DNA from: Nocardia jinanensis
GTDB taxonomy: Bacteria; Actinomycetota; Actinomycetes; Mycobacteriales; Mycobacteriaceae
NCBI RefSeq assembly: GCF_014645735.1
Contig: NZ_BMMH01000009.1
Coordinates: 124,001 to 188,000 of the forward strand
Direction of reading: 5' to 3'
DNA length: 64,000 bases
The translations under genes were made by a program, and so were the position numbers. The notes under the pieces are model-generated. The model was not told the DNA's origin. It saw nothing but the letters and a program-made list of their open reading frames with translations, and made no database searches. This document shows positions 44,417 through 52,662 of this stretch, piece by piece. Numbering within the stretch: the stretch's first letter is position 1; every line of letters starts with the position of its first letter.

Positions 44417-44432
44417 TCGAACATATGTGCGA
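44417..44432. promoter_or_regulatory. LexA (SOS) box 2
   Basis: TCGAACATATGTGCGA also differs by one base from TCGAAC-N4-GTTCGA. It is offset 32 bp from box 1 and ends 10 bp before the ATG at 44443. Confidence 0.7.
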
Positions 44433-44442
44433 TGATGGAGTC

Positions 44443-44895
44443 ATGACGGACGATCGGATGGCGGATATCTATGCCGCGGTGCGGCTCGGCGGGGCGAATC
44501 GGGAAGCGGCGCGTCAGTCGCTACAACTGCTGTGGGATCAGCTCGGGACGGGCGGGGAACCGCTGTCCCGGAGTGTGGTGGCCCACCATCTGGCGGATGT
44601 CCAGGACACGGCCGAGGATGCGCTGCTCTGGGATACCCGGGCGCTCGACGCGGCCTTCGTACCAGGTATTCCGCTCGGCGAAGGACTACTGGGTTTCCTG
44701 CCGTCGCTGTATCTGAGCCTGGCCGACAGTCACCGGCTGGTAGGCGATTTCGACGCGGCGCGGATGCAGCTGGCGCTCGCGCGCGGGCATGCGAACATAC
44801 TCGCCGACGACGCCTACGGGCAGGTGATCCGAGCGGGCGTGGATCATGTGGCGGTACTGCTGGAAGCCCAGTCCACCGAACGGGTCGCCTGCTGA
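44443..44895 (+). CDS. hypothetical helical protein cotranscribed with dnaE2
   Basis: Encodes 150 aa. The sequence is all-helical with a TPR-like rhythm (FLPSLYLSLADSHRLVGDFDAARMQLALARGHANI). No enzymatic motif. TGGAG precedes the ATG. Two LexA boxes lie just upstream and dnaE2 starts 8 bp after its stop, so it should be induced with DNA damage. It is not an ImuA or ImuB homologue by eye. Function unknown. Confidence 0.7.
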   Translation: MTDDRMADIYAAVRLGGANREAARQSLQLLWDQLGTGGEPLSRSVVAHHLADVQDTAEDALLWDTRALDAAFVPGIPLGEGLLGFLPSLYLSLADSHRLVGDFDAARMQLALARGHANILADDAYGQVIRAGVDHVAVLLEAQSTERVAC

Positions 44896-44903
44896 CGCGC
44901 GGC

Positions 44904-47900
44904 ATGGGATGGAGCAACGGCCCGCCGAGCTGGGCCGAGATGGAGCGGGTACTGTCCGGCCGGCCGAAACCCGGACAGTTTCCCGATGGCGACGGCGGCG
45001 ACGCCCCGGCCTGGAGCAACAGTCGCGGGGCGTACCTGCCCGAACCGGCGGGCCCACCGACCGGCCCGCTGGTGCCGTACGCGGAACTGCACACGCATTC
45101 GGCGTTCAGCTTCCTGGACGGGGCCTCGCAGCCGGAGGAAATGGTCGCCGAAGCCGCGCGGCTGGGGCTCTCGGCGATCGCGCTCACCGACCACAACGGC
45201 TACTACGGGGTGGTCCGGTTCGCCGAGGCCGCCGCCGAACACGGAATCGCCGCGGTATACGGAGCCGAACTCACCCTCGTGGAATCCGGCTCCCGGCGCA
45301 CGGATTCGGCGCCCCGCACCGGCGAACCCGACCCGGACGGCGAACATCTGCTGGTCCTGGCGCGCGGCGAGGAGGGATACCGGCGGCTGTCGCGGCAACT
45401 CGCGGCCGCGCATATGGCGGCCGGTGAGAAAGGGATCCTGCGCTACGACCTCGATACGCTCACCGCCGCGGCCGGTGGTCACTGGCAGATACTCACCGGC
45501 TGTCGCAAGGGCCGGGTCCGGCGGGCGCTGGAACAGGACCTGCACGCGGGCGGACAGCCGCTGCGCGCCGAGGCGGCGCTACGGGAACTGTGCGAGCGGT
45601 TCGGCCCCGACCGGGTGACCGTGGAGCTCACCCGGCACGGTCTGCCCGTCGACGACGAGTGCAATACCGTGCTGGCCGCCGTCGCCGAGCGGGCCGGAGT
45701 GCCGGTGATCGCCACCACCGCGGCGCATTTCGCGACCCCCGACCGCGGCCGCCGTGCCGCGGCCCTGGCCGCCATCCGAGCCCGGCGCAGTCTCGACGAT
45801 ATCGCCGGCTGGCTCGCCCCGGCCGGGGGCGGGTATCTGCGTTCGGGTGCGGAGATGGCCCGGCTGTTCGCGGAATTCCCGGCTGCCGTGCCGAATTCGG
45901 TGCGGTTGGCCCGTGAATGCGCGTTCGATCTGCGATTGATCGCGCCGAGCCTGCCGCCGTTCGATGTGCCCGCCGGGCACGACGAGAACTCCTGGCTGCG
46001 CGAACTCACCCGCCGCGGCGCCGCCGACCGCTACGGGCCACCCGCCGCCGACCCGGCCGCCTACCGGCAGCTCGAACACGAACTCGCGATCGTCGCCCAG
46101 CTCGGGTTCCCGGGATACTTCCTGGTGGTGCACGATATCGTGCGTTTCTGCGCTGAGCACGACATCCTGTGCCAGGGCCGGGGATCGGCCGCCAATTCCG
46201 CGGTCTGCTATGCCATCGGCATCACCAATGTCGACCCCGTCGCGAACAAATTGCTGTTCGAACGGTTCCTCTCCCCGGAACGCGACGGGCCCCCGGATAT
46301 CGATATCGATATCGAATCCGATCGCCGCGAAGAAGCGATCCAATACGTCTACCGCCGTTACGGCCGGGAGAACGCGGCACAGGTGGCGAACGTGATCACC
46401 TACCGCGGGAAATCAGCGGTCCGGGACGCGGCGCGTGCTCTCGGTTTCGCCCCCGGGCAGCAGGATGCCTGGAGTAAACAGGTGAGCCGGTGGACGGGTG
46501 TGGGGTCGGAAACCGGGACCGATATCCCCGAACCGGTACTGGCGCTGGCCGCCGATATCGAAGGCCTGCCCCGGCATCTGGGCATCCACTCCGGCGGCAT
46601 GGTGATCTGTGACCGGCCCATCGCCGATGTATGCCCGGTGGAATGGGCGCGAATGCCCGGCCGCAGCGTATTGCAATGGGACAAGGACGATTGCGCCGCG
46701 GCGGGTCTGGTGAAATTCGATCTGCTGGGCCTGGGCATGCTCTCCGCCCTGCACTACATGATCGACCTGGTCCGCGACCACATCGGCGTGACGGTCGAAC
46801 TGCACACTCTCGACCTCGCCGAACCCGCGGTGTACGAGATGCTGTGCCGGGCCGATTCGGTGGGTGTGTTCCAGGTGGAGTCCCGGGCGCAGATGGCGAC
46901 CCTGCCGCGACTGAAACCGCGCAAATTCTTCGACCTGGTGGTCGAGGTGGCGTTGATCCGGCCCGGTCCGATCCAGGGCGGGTCGGTCCATCCCTATATC
47001 CGCCGGAAGAACGGGCTGGAAAAGGTCGTCTTCGATCACGAAGCGCTGCGGCATTCACTCGAACGCACGCTCGGGGTACCTCTCTTCCAGGAACAACTCA
47101 TGCAGATGGCCGTGGACGTCGCGGGATTCACCGCCGCCGAAGCGGATCAACTGCGGCGCGCCATGGGCTCGAAACGTTCTCCCGAGAAGATGGAACGGTT
47201 ACGGGGCCGGCTGTATCAGGGCATGCGCGATCTGCACGGGATAACCGGCGAACTGGCCGACCGCATCTACGAAAAACTCCGTGCCTTCGCGAATTTCGGT
47301 TTCCCGGAAAGTCATTCGCAGAGCTTCGCCGCCCTGGTGTTCTATTCCGCCTGGTTCAAACTGCACTATCCGGCCGCGTTCTGCGCCGGACTGTTGCGAG
47401 CCCAGCCGATGGGGTTCTATTCGCCGCAGTCACTGGTCGCCGACGCCCGCCGGCACGGGGTCGCGGTGCACGGGCCGGATATCAACGCCAGCGATGCCGA
47501 GGCCACCCTGGAACAGCGGGGGACCGAGGTGCGACTGGGTCTGGCGGCGGTACGGTCCATCGGCTCGGACCTCGCGGACAAGATAGTCGCGGCCCGGGCC
47601 GAAGGCGGCCCCTACACCTCGTTCCTCGACCTCACCGGACGCGTGGAAATGACCGTCCCGCAGGCGGAATCCCTGGCCACCGCCGGCGCGCTCGGCTGCC
47701 TGGGATATTCGCGACGCGAAGCGCTGTGGGCAGCCGGCGCGGCGGCCGGAGAGCGATCCGACCGCCTACCCGGGACCGGTGCCTCCACCACCACACCCGC
47801 GCTGCCCGGTATGAGCGACCTGGAACACGCCGCCGCCGACGTCTGGGCGACCGGTGTCTCGCCGGGCAGCTACCCCACCCAGTTCCTGCGCCCACGCCTC

Positions 47901-48224
47901 GACGCACTCGGGGTGATCCCGGCCGCCGACCTGCTCTCGGTCCCCGACGGCACCCGGGTCCTGGTCGGCGGTGCGGTGACTCACCGGCAGCGCCCCGCCA
48001 CCGCCGGCGGGGTCACCTTCCTGAACCTGGAAGACGAAACGGGCATGGTGAACGTGGTGTGCTCGGCCGGACTGTGGACTCGGTACCGCCGCATCGCCCA
48101 GAGCTCCCCGGCGCTCCTGATCCGGGGGCGGATACAGAATGCGGAAGGCGCGGTCAGCATCTACGCCGAACACCTGAGCCGCCTGGATATGCGCATCAGC
48201 TCCCGCTCCCGGGATTTCTGTTGA
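44904..48224 (+). CDS. dnaE2: error-prone DNA polymerase DnaE2
   Basis: Encodes 1106 aa from ATG 44904; the start MGWSNGPPSWAEMERVL is the one used by the mycobacterial enzyme. Order: PHP domain (AELHTHSAFSFLDG), polymerase palm and fingers (CQGRGSAANSAVCYAIGI, PPDIDIDIESDRR with catalytic aspartates), helix-hairpin and OB-fold (INLE-type FLNLEDETGMVNVV). Mycobacterial DnaE2 performs mutagenic translesion synthesis with ImuA' and ImuB, which are not in this window. Position behind two LexA boxes fits SOS induction. The stop lies at the edge of repeat copy 3. Confidence 0.96.
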   Translation: MGWSNGPPSWAEMERVLSGRPKPGQFPDGDGGDAPAWSNSRGAYLPEPAGPPTGPLVPYAELHTHSAFSFLDGASQPEEMVAEAARLGLSAIALTDHNGYYGVVRFAEAAAEHGIAAVYGAELTLVESGSRRTDSAPRTGEPDPDGEHLLVLARGEEGYRRLSRQLAAAHMAAGEKGILRYDLDTLTAAAGGHWQILTGCRKGRVRRALEQDLHAGGQPLRAEAALRELCERFGPDRVTVELTRHGLPVDDECNTVLAAVAERAGVPVIATTAAHFATPDRGRRAAALAAIRARRSLDDIAGWLAPAGGGYLRSGAEMARLFAEFPAAVPNSVRLARECAFDLRLIAPSLPPFDVPAGHDENSWLRELTRRGAADRYGPPAADPAAYRQLEHELAIVAQLGFPGYFLVVHDIVRFCAEHDILCQGRGSAANSAVCYAIGITNVDPVANKLLFERFLSPERDGPPDIDIDIESDRREEAIQYVYRRYGRENAAQVANVITYRGKSAVRDAARALGFAPGQQDAWSKQVSRWTGVGSETGTDIPEPVLALAADIEGLPRHLGIHSGGMVICDRPIADVCPVEWARMPGRSVLQWDKDDCAAAGLVKFDLLGLGMLSALHYMIDLVRDHIGVTVELHTLDLAEPAVYEMLCRADSVGVFQVESRAQMATLPRLKPRKFFDLVVEVALIRPGPIQGGSVHPYIRRKNGLEKVVFDHEALRHSLERTLGVPLFQEQLMQMAVDVAGFTAAEADQLRRAMGSKRSPEKMERLRGRLYQGMRDLHGITGELADRIYEKLRAFANFGFPESHSQSFAALVFYSAWFKLHYPAAFCAGLLRAQPMGFYSPQSLVADARRHGVAVHGPDINASDAEATLEQRGTEVRLGLAAVRSIGSDLADKIVAARAEGGPYTSFLDLTGRVEMTVPQAESLATAGALGCLGYSRREALWAAGAAAGERSDRLPGTGASTTTPALPGMSDLEHAAADVWATGVSPGSYPTQFLRPRLDALGVIPAADLLSVPDGTRVLVGGAVTHRQRPATAGGVTFLNLEDETGMVNVVCSAGLWTRYRRIAQSSPALLIRGRIQNAEGAVSIYAEHLSRLDMRISSRSRDFC

Positions 48225-48339
48225 TATTGCGGCGCCTTCGGCGCCGCGGGCGGGGCCCTATTAACCCCGGTTCTTCACTCCTGCGCTCAGTCGCTGCGCT
48301 CCTTCGCTTCGTCGCTCCAGAACCGGGGCGGGCCCCGCC
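48218..48339 (+). repeat. structured palindromic repeat, copy 3
   Basis: Starts CTGTTGATATTGC, so the dnaE2 stop lies inside it. Small hairpin GCGGCGCC (48229-48236), TTC, GGCGCCGC (48240-48247); large hairpin arms 48249-48258 and 48265-48274 pairing with 48330-48339 and 48319-48328. The large stem is identical to copies 1 and 2; the loop differs at two bases. The flank GAGGTGGACCATCCGGAGT is shared with copy 1. Confidence 0.9.
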
Positions 48340-48626
48340 ACTGAGGTGGACCATCCGGAGTAGTGGAAGGTGGGCGGGTCGTCTCGATCGACCTTTCCGG
48401 AGCCGAATCACGACCACACAGAAGAAATCCACCACCCGCACCGCGTCGCGCACGCGCGGACGGTCTCCAGAACTTGATCAGCCTGGTGGGCCGACGACTC
48501 CATAGGTGTTCGAGTCGCTATCGGCGGACTGCCTACCGCACATCACGAACTGTCCGGGCGCGGTGGCGCGCGCCGATGGACAGGGCGGCCTCCGGCATTC
48601 CGGTATCCGATCCCGAAATCGACCAT
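48340..48626. other. non-coding stretch after dnaE2
   Basis: About 290 bp with no supported gene: the repeat-associated flank, then sequence without recognisable structure up to the promoter-like hexamer of the next gene. Confidence 0.55.
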
Positions 48627-48632
48627 TACGCT
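48627..48632 (+). promoter_or_regulatory. putative leaderless -10 element
   Basis: TACGCT exactly 6 nt before ATG 48639; no ribosome-binding site. Confidence 0.45.
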
Positions 48633-48638
48633 GCCAGC

Positions 48639-49715
48639 ATGCGAACGCTCGGCGTGTTGTTTCTGGTCGTGTGCGGGTCGGTACTGCTCACCGGTTGTGG
48701 TGACGATTCCCATTCCGGCACAGCGGATCACTCGTTCTCCTTCGAAGAGGGCGCGCCCGCTCCTGCCACGGCCCCGGGAATCCGGGTCCAGAAAGCGCCG
48801 AGCCGGGAACAGGCTCCCGCACCTGTGCCGGACACTCCCGACCAGGCCACCGATCGCAAGGAGGTGGTCACCGGCACGGTGGATCTCACCGCCGACGACC
48901 CTGTCGCGGCCGCACAGTCCCTCGTCGACCGGGTGGCCGAACTGGACGGGCGGGTCGACCAGCGCACCGAGAACCCCGGCACCCCCGATTCCGATCCGCA
49001 CGCGAATCTGGTGGTCCGTATCCCGGCCACCGATACCGACGCGTTCATCGACGGTCTGAGCGAGCTCGGCGAGATCACCCAGGTCAGCACCAACCGTGAC
49101 GACGTAACCCTGCAATGGCAGGATCTCGACGCCCGCATCACCGCGCTGCGGGCCTCGGTGGACCGGCTGCGTGATCTCATGGCCCGCGCCGCCAACACCG
49201 CCGATCTGATCGCCGCCGAGGGAGCGCTGGCCGACCGGCAGGCCGAACTCGACAGCCTCACCGGGCAGCGGCGTTACCTCGACGACCAGATCTCGCTGTC
49301 CACGCTCACCGTCGATATCCAGAGCACGGCGGAGAAGACGGTCGAGGACGGGCCCGCCAACTTCTGGGACGGGGTCGTGGACGGCTGGAACTCGCTGTTC
49401 GACTGGCTGAAGGGCGCTGTGGTGTTCATCGGCCAGGTGCTGCCGTGGTTGATCTTCCTCGCCCTCATCGGTGCGATCGTCGGCGTGGTGGCCGGGTTGT
49501 TCCGCCGCCTGCGCGCTCCCCGCGCTACCACCTCGGTGGCGGCGAACAAGACCGCGCCGGCCGAGACCTCCGAGTCCGCGACCCCGCAGACCGCAGCAGA
49601 ACCCGCGGAGCCCGCGGATACGGCCGCGGGGGGCGCGAGCGAGTCCACGAAGACCGGCGACGAGACCACCGGGCCCGCCACCGGATCGGACGACCAGGCC
49701 ACCGGCCGGGACTGA
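48639..49715 (+). CDS. DUF4349 lipoprotein
   Basis: Encodes 358 aa. Signal GVLFLVVCGSVLLTGC gives a lipobox (Cys about 19). The DUF4349 body has VTGTVDLTADDPVAAAQSLVD, RVDQRTEN, ANLVVRIPATDTDAFID, a coiled coil (RITALRASVDRLRDLM) and a C-terminal membrane helix (VVFIGQVLPWLIFLALIGAIVG). The last 65 residues are low-complexity Ala/Glu/Thr. The family's function is not established. Probably leaderless. Confidence 0.83.
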   Translation: MRTLGVLFLVVCGSVLLTGCGDDSHSGTADHSFSFEEGAPAPATAPGIRVQKAPSREQAPAPVPDTPDQATDRKEVVTGTVDLTADDPVAAAQSLVDRVAELDGRVDQRTENPGTPDSDPHANLVVRIPATDTDAFIDGLSELGEITQVSTNRDDVTLQWQDLDARITALRASVDRLRDLMARAANTADLIAAEGALADRQAELDSLTGQRRYLDDQISLSTLTVDIQSTAEKTVEDGPANFWDGVVDGWNSLFDWLKGAVVFIGQVLPWLIFLALIGAIVGVVAGLFRRLRAPRATTSVAANKTAPAETSESATPQTAAEPAEPADTAAGGASESTKTGDETTGPATGSDDQATGRD

Positions 49716-49799
49716 ACCGTGCCGACCACGGTCCGGCTCACCGGCGGTGCGACCTCTCGCCACAAACGGTTCGAAGTCGACGATTGATCGGCGGCCGGG

Positions 49800-50264
49800 T
49801 CAGACCGCGCCCGGGAACCCGTGCTGCCGCCACGCCTCGTACACCGCCACCGCGGCCGCATTGGCCAGATTCATCGACCGCCGGCCGGGCAGCATCGGGA
49901 TGCGCAATTCGGCGCTGATGTGTTCATCGGCGAGAACCTCGGCCGGGAGACCCGACGGTTCGGCACCGAAGAGCAGTACGTCACCGGACCGGTAGGCGAT
50001 CTCGGTGTGTGGGGTGGTGGCCCGGGTGGTGAACGCGAAAACCCGCTCGGGTCGCAGCCGCTCCCATGCGGTCGCCAGGTCCGGGTGCACCGTCACCGAG
50101 GCGAGATCGTGATAGTCCAGCCCGGCCCGGCGCAGCTTGGCCTCCGACATATCGAAACCCAGCGGTTCGATCAGATGCAGCTCACTGCCGGTCCCGGCGG
50201 CGAGCCGGATGGCGTTGCCGGTATTACCCGGTATACGAGGCTCGTGGAAGATCAATCGGAACAC
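49800..50264 (-). CDS. trmL: tRNA (cytidine(34)-2'-O)-methyltransferase TrmL
   Basis: Encodes 154 aa, the length of minimal SPOUT methyltransferases. MFRLIFHEPRIPGNTGNAIRL is the family start; GDVLLFGAEPSGLPAEVL and IPMLPGRRSMNLANAAAVAVYE form the trefoil-knot SAM site. It methylates the ribose of the wobble base in leucine tRNAs, notably those with CAA and UAA anticodons in E. coli. It is convergent with the DUF4349 gene. Confidence 0.93.
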   Translation of the reverse strand: MFRLIFHEPRIPGNTGNAIRLAAGTGSELHLIEPLGFDMSEAKLRRAGLDYHDLASVTVHPDLATAWERLRPERVFAFTTRATTPHTEIAYRSGDVLLFGAEPSGLPAEVLADEHISAELRIPMLPGRRSMNLANAAAVAVYEAWRQHGFPGAV

Positions 50265-50307
50265 AGCCGATCAGTCAACCAGGTGGCAACAGCGGTCATC
50301 GAGCCGG

Positions 50308-50720
50308 TCAGTCGGGTAACAGCCGGAGTGGGGACGCGTGCCGGGTCCGAACTGCGCTGAAGTGCCGCAGATCGAGCGTCGCCACCTCGGTGACCTCGAG
50401 CCGTTCGGCGACAGCAAGGACCGCCGCATCCACAGCCCCCAGCGGAAAGTCCGCATACTTGCGAACCAGCTCGGCCATTCGGAGCAGGTCAGCTCGGGTG
50501 AGTTCGACGAGTTCGATCTCCTGGTTGGCGATCGATTCCAGGAAAGTGGCCTCGGCTTGCGGGCCTACGCGGGTTTCCATGAAGTAGCAAACTTCCGCGA
50601 AGACGGGCTCGGCACCAGAACGGGGCCCGGATGAGCCTCGAGGAGATCGAGGCAACGCCGGTGATCTGAGTCGTTCTTGTTGAGCACAGCGACGAGCGGA
50701 CCTGTGTCACAGACGATCAC
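50308..50720 (-). pseudogene. PIN-domain (VapC-type) toxin with frameshift
   Basis: GTG 50720 overlaps the antitoxin stop (GTGA) and opens IVCDTGPLVAVLNKNDSDH, the VapC start with its first catalytic Asp. After VLVPSP, near 50600-50612, the frame must shift by one to continue as VFAEVCYFMETRVG through FPLGAVDAAVLAVAERL and VATLDLRHFSAVR, which carry the remaining acidic residues. The total of 413 nt is one base short of a full 137-codon gene. A single-base loss in a CCCG run explains it. The toxin is likely dead unless the base is a sequencing error. Confidence 0.72.
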
Positions 50721-50965
50721 TCGGCTCGACCAAGTTCCTCGCGCAGGAGGTCTTCCGACCGCTCGGCCAGATCGGATTCGGCGTGCATCACGCCCGCGAA
50801 CGAGAGGTGTCGACGTCGCTTGTCCACCGGCTCGGCAGCTGCCTCTCTCTCGGGGGTGTCGGTGACCACCAGTTGCAACGCGACGGCCTGTAGCGCCCGC
50901 GCTTGGTCCGGCGTCAGCCGGTCGACCAGCCGATGCAGGTCTTCGTAGTCGTACGCTGCGGTCAT
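50717..50965 (-). CDS. antitoxin of the PIN toxin pair
   Basis: Encodes 82 aa from ATG 50965. The sequence YDYEDLHRLVDRLTPDQARALQAVALQLV is a helical antitoxin-like segment, followed by a toxin-binding tail (ESDLAERSEDLLREELGRAE). The GTGA overlap with the toxin start is classic for vapBC operons. TAAACT lies 7 nt before the ATG, so the transcript may be leaderless. The DNA-binding fold type was not recognised. Confidence 0.7.
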   Translation of the reverse strand: MTAAYDYEDLHRLVDRLTPDQARALQAVALQLVVTDTPEREAAAEPVDKRRRHLSFAGVMHAESDLAERSEDLLREELGRAE

Positions 50966-51144
50966 AGGTGCGAGTTTAGAGGCTAGCCGACCCCTGTGCC
51001 CTGACCTCCGTAAATGCGCCGAGGTGGACATGTGGTGCCGCTGCGCCGCCCAGGCTGCTGCGGCGTACGGTAGGGCCGCCCACTCTGCACGAATCCGTTG
51101 CCGATGGTCGAATGGGCTGTCCGATTGATTCCGGAGGGAGCATT

Positions 51145-52626
51145 ATGGCCGTGCTGCAGGGCCACGGAGGTTCAGGCGACGACGCGAGCGGGGTGAGCGA
51201 TCCGGGCGGCGGTCAGGAGAAGCTCAGCCGCCAGCTCGCGAATCGACATATCCAGTTGATCGCCATCGGCGGTGCGATCGGTACCGGCCTTTTCATGGGG
51301 TCCGGTAAGACGATCTCGCTCGCCGGCCCCTCGGTGATCCTCGTCTATATGGTTATCGGCTTCTTCCTCTTCTTCGTCATGCGGGCGATGGGGGAGCTGC
51401 TGCTGTCGAACTCCGGGTACAAATCGTTCAGTGATTTCGCCGGTGATCTGCTCGGCCCGTGGGCGGGTTTCTTCACCGGATGGACCTACTGGTTCTGCTG
51501 GGTGGTCACCGGTATCGCCGATGTGGTGGCGATCGCGGGGTATGTCTCGTACTGGTGGGCGGATCTGCCGATGTGGATACCCGCGCTGGTCTGCATCCTC
51601 GTACTGCTGGTGCTCAACCTGCCCACTGTGCGCGCGTTCGGTGAGACCGAGTTCTGGTTCGCGCTGATCAAGGTGCTCGCCATCGGCGCCCTGATCGTGA
51701 CCGGCCTGGTCATGGTGATCACCGGCTTCACCGGTGACAGCGGCAGCACGGCATCGCTGGCCAACCTGTGGAACGACGGCGGTTTCTTCCCGACCGGGCC
51801 CATGGGTTTCGTGGCCGGATTCCAGATCGCGGTATTCGCCTTCGTCGGGATCGAACTGGTGGGCACCACGGCGGCCGAGGCCAAGGATCCCGAACGCACC
51901 CTGCCCCGTGCGATCAATTCGATCCCGGTGCGGGTTCTGCTGTTCTACGTCGGCGCGCTGATCGTGATCTGCGCGGTGACACCGTGGCGGCTGGTCTCGG
52001 CCGACGAGAGTCCGTTCGTGGCGATGTTCTCCCTCGCCGGGCTCGGTATCGCGGCGAGCGTGGTGAACTTCGTGGTGCTGACCAGTGCCACCTCCAGCGC
52101 GAACTCGGGTATCTACTCGACTTCACGGATGGTGTACGGCCTGGCCGGTGACGGCGACGCCCCCGCTCTCTTCGGCCGGTTGTCCCGGCGCAAGGTCCCG
52201 GCCAACGCGCTGCGTTTCTCGTGCGCGTTCCTGCTGATCGGTGTGGTGCTGCTCTATGCGGGCCAGTCCATTGTGGAGGCGTTCACGGTGGTCACCACCA
52301 TCTCGTCGCTGTGCTTCATGTTCGTCTGGACGATGATCCTGGCCAGTTACCTGGTGTACCGGAAGCGGCGGCCGCAACTGCACACGGCGTCGACGTTCAA
52401 AATGCCGGGCGGTGTGCCGATGGTGTACGCGGTGCTGGCCTTCTTCGTCTTCCTGGTCTGGGCGCTCACCCAGGAGAGCGACACCCTGCAGGCCCTGCTG
52501 GTGACCCCGATCTGGTTCGTGGTGCTGGGTGCGGCCTACCTGGTGGTGCGGCGCAGCCCGCACCATGCCGCGCTGCGTGAGCAGCACAAGGAGAAGGTGC
52601 TCGCCGAAACCGCCGCGCTGCGCTGA
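51145..52626 (+). CDS. cycA: D-serine/D-alanine/glycine transporter CycA
   Basis: Encodes 493 aa from ATG 51145 with GGAGGG upstream. The segment LSRQLANRHIQLIAIGGAIG, then TGLFMGSGKTISLAGPS, is nearly the mycobacterial CycA sequence, and FVGIELVGTTAAEAKDPER is also typical. Twelve helices of the amino acid transporter (AAT) family. It imports glycine, D-alanine and D-serine, and in mycobacteria is linked with D-cycloserine uptake. It converges with the radical SAM cassette. Confidence 0.93.
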   Translation: MAVLQGHGGSGDDASGVSDPGGGQEKLSRQLANRHIQLIAIGGAIGTGLFMGSGKTISLAGPSVILVYMVIGFFLFFVMRAMGELLLSNSGYKSFSDFAGDLLGPWAGFFTGWTYWFCWVVTGIADVVAIAGYVSYWWADLPMWIPALVCILVLLVLNLPTVRAFGETEFWFALIKVLAIGALIVTGLVMVITGFTGDSGSTASLANLWNDGGFFPTGPMGFVAGFQIAVFAFVGIELVGTTAAEAKDPERTLPRAINSIPVRVLLFYVGALIVICAVTPWRLVSADESPFVAMFSLAGLGIAASVVNFVVLTSATSSANSGIYSTSRMVYGLAGDGDAPALFGRLSRRKVPANALRFSCAFLLIGVVLLYAGQSIVEAFTVVTTISSLCFMFVWTMILASYLVYRKRRPQLHTASTFKMPGGVPMVYAVLAFFVFLVWALTQESDTLQALLVTPIWFVVLGAAYLVVRRSPHHAALREQHKEKVLAETAALR

Positions 52627-52636
52627 TCCGTCTGCC

Positions 52637-52662
52637 GGGCGGTGCGGTGTTACGCACCGCCC
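52637..52662. terminator. bidirectional terminator at cassette end
   Basis: Perfect 10-bp stem GGGCGGTGCG / CGCACCGCCC with loop GTGTTA, 10 bp after cycA and overlapping the last codons of the STM4011-type gene. Confidence 0.75.
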
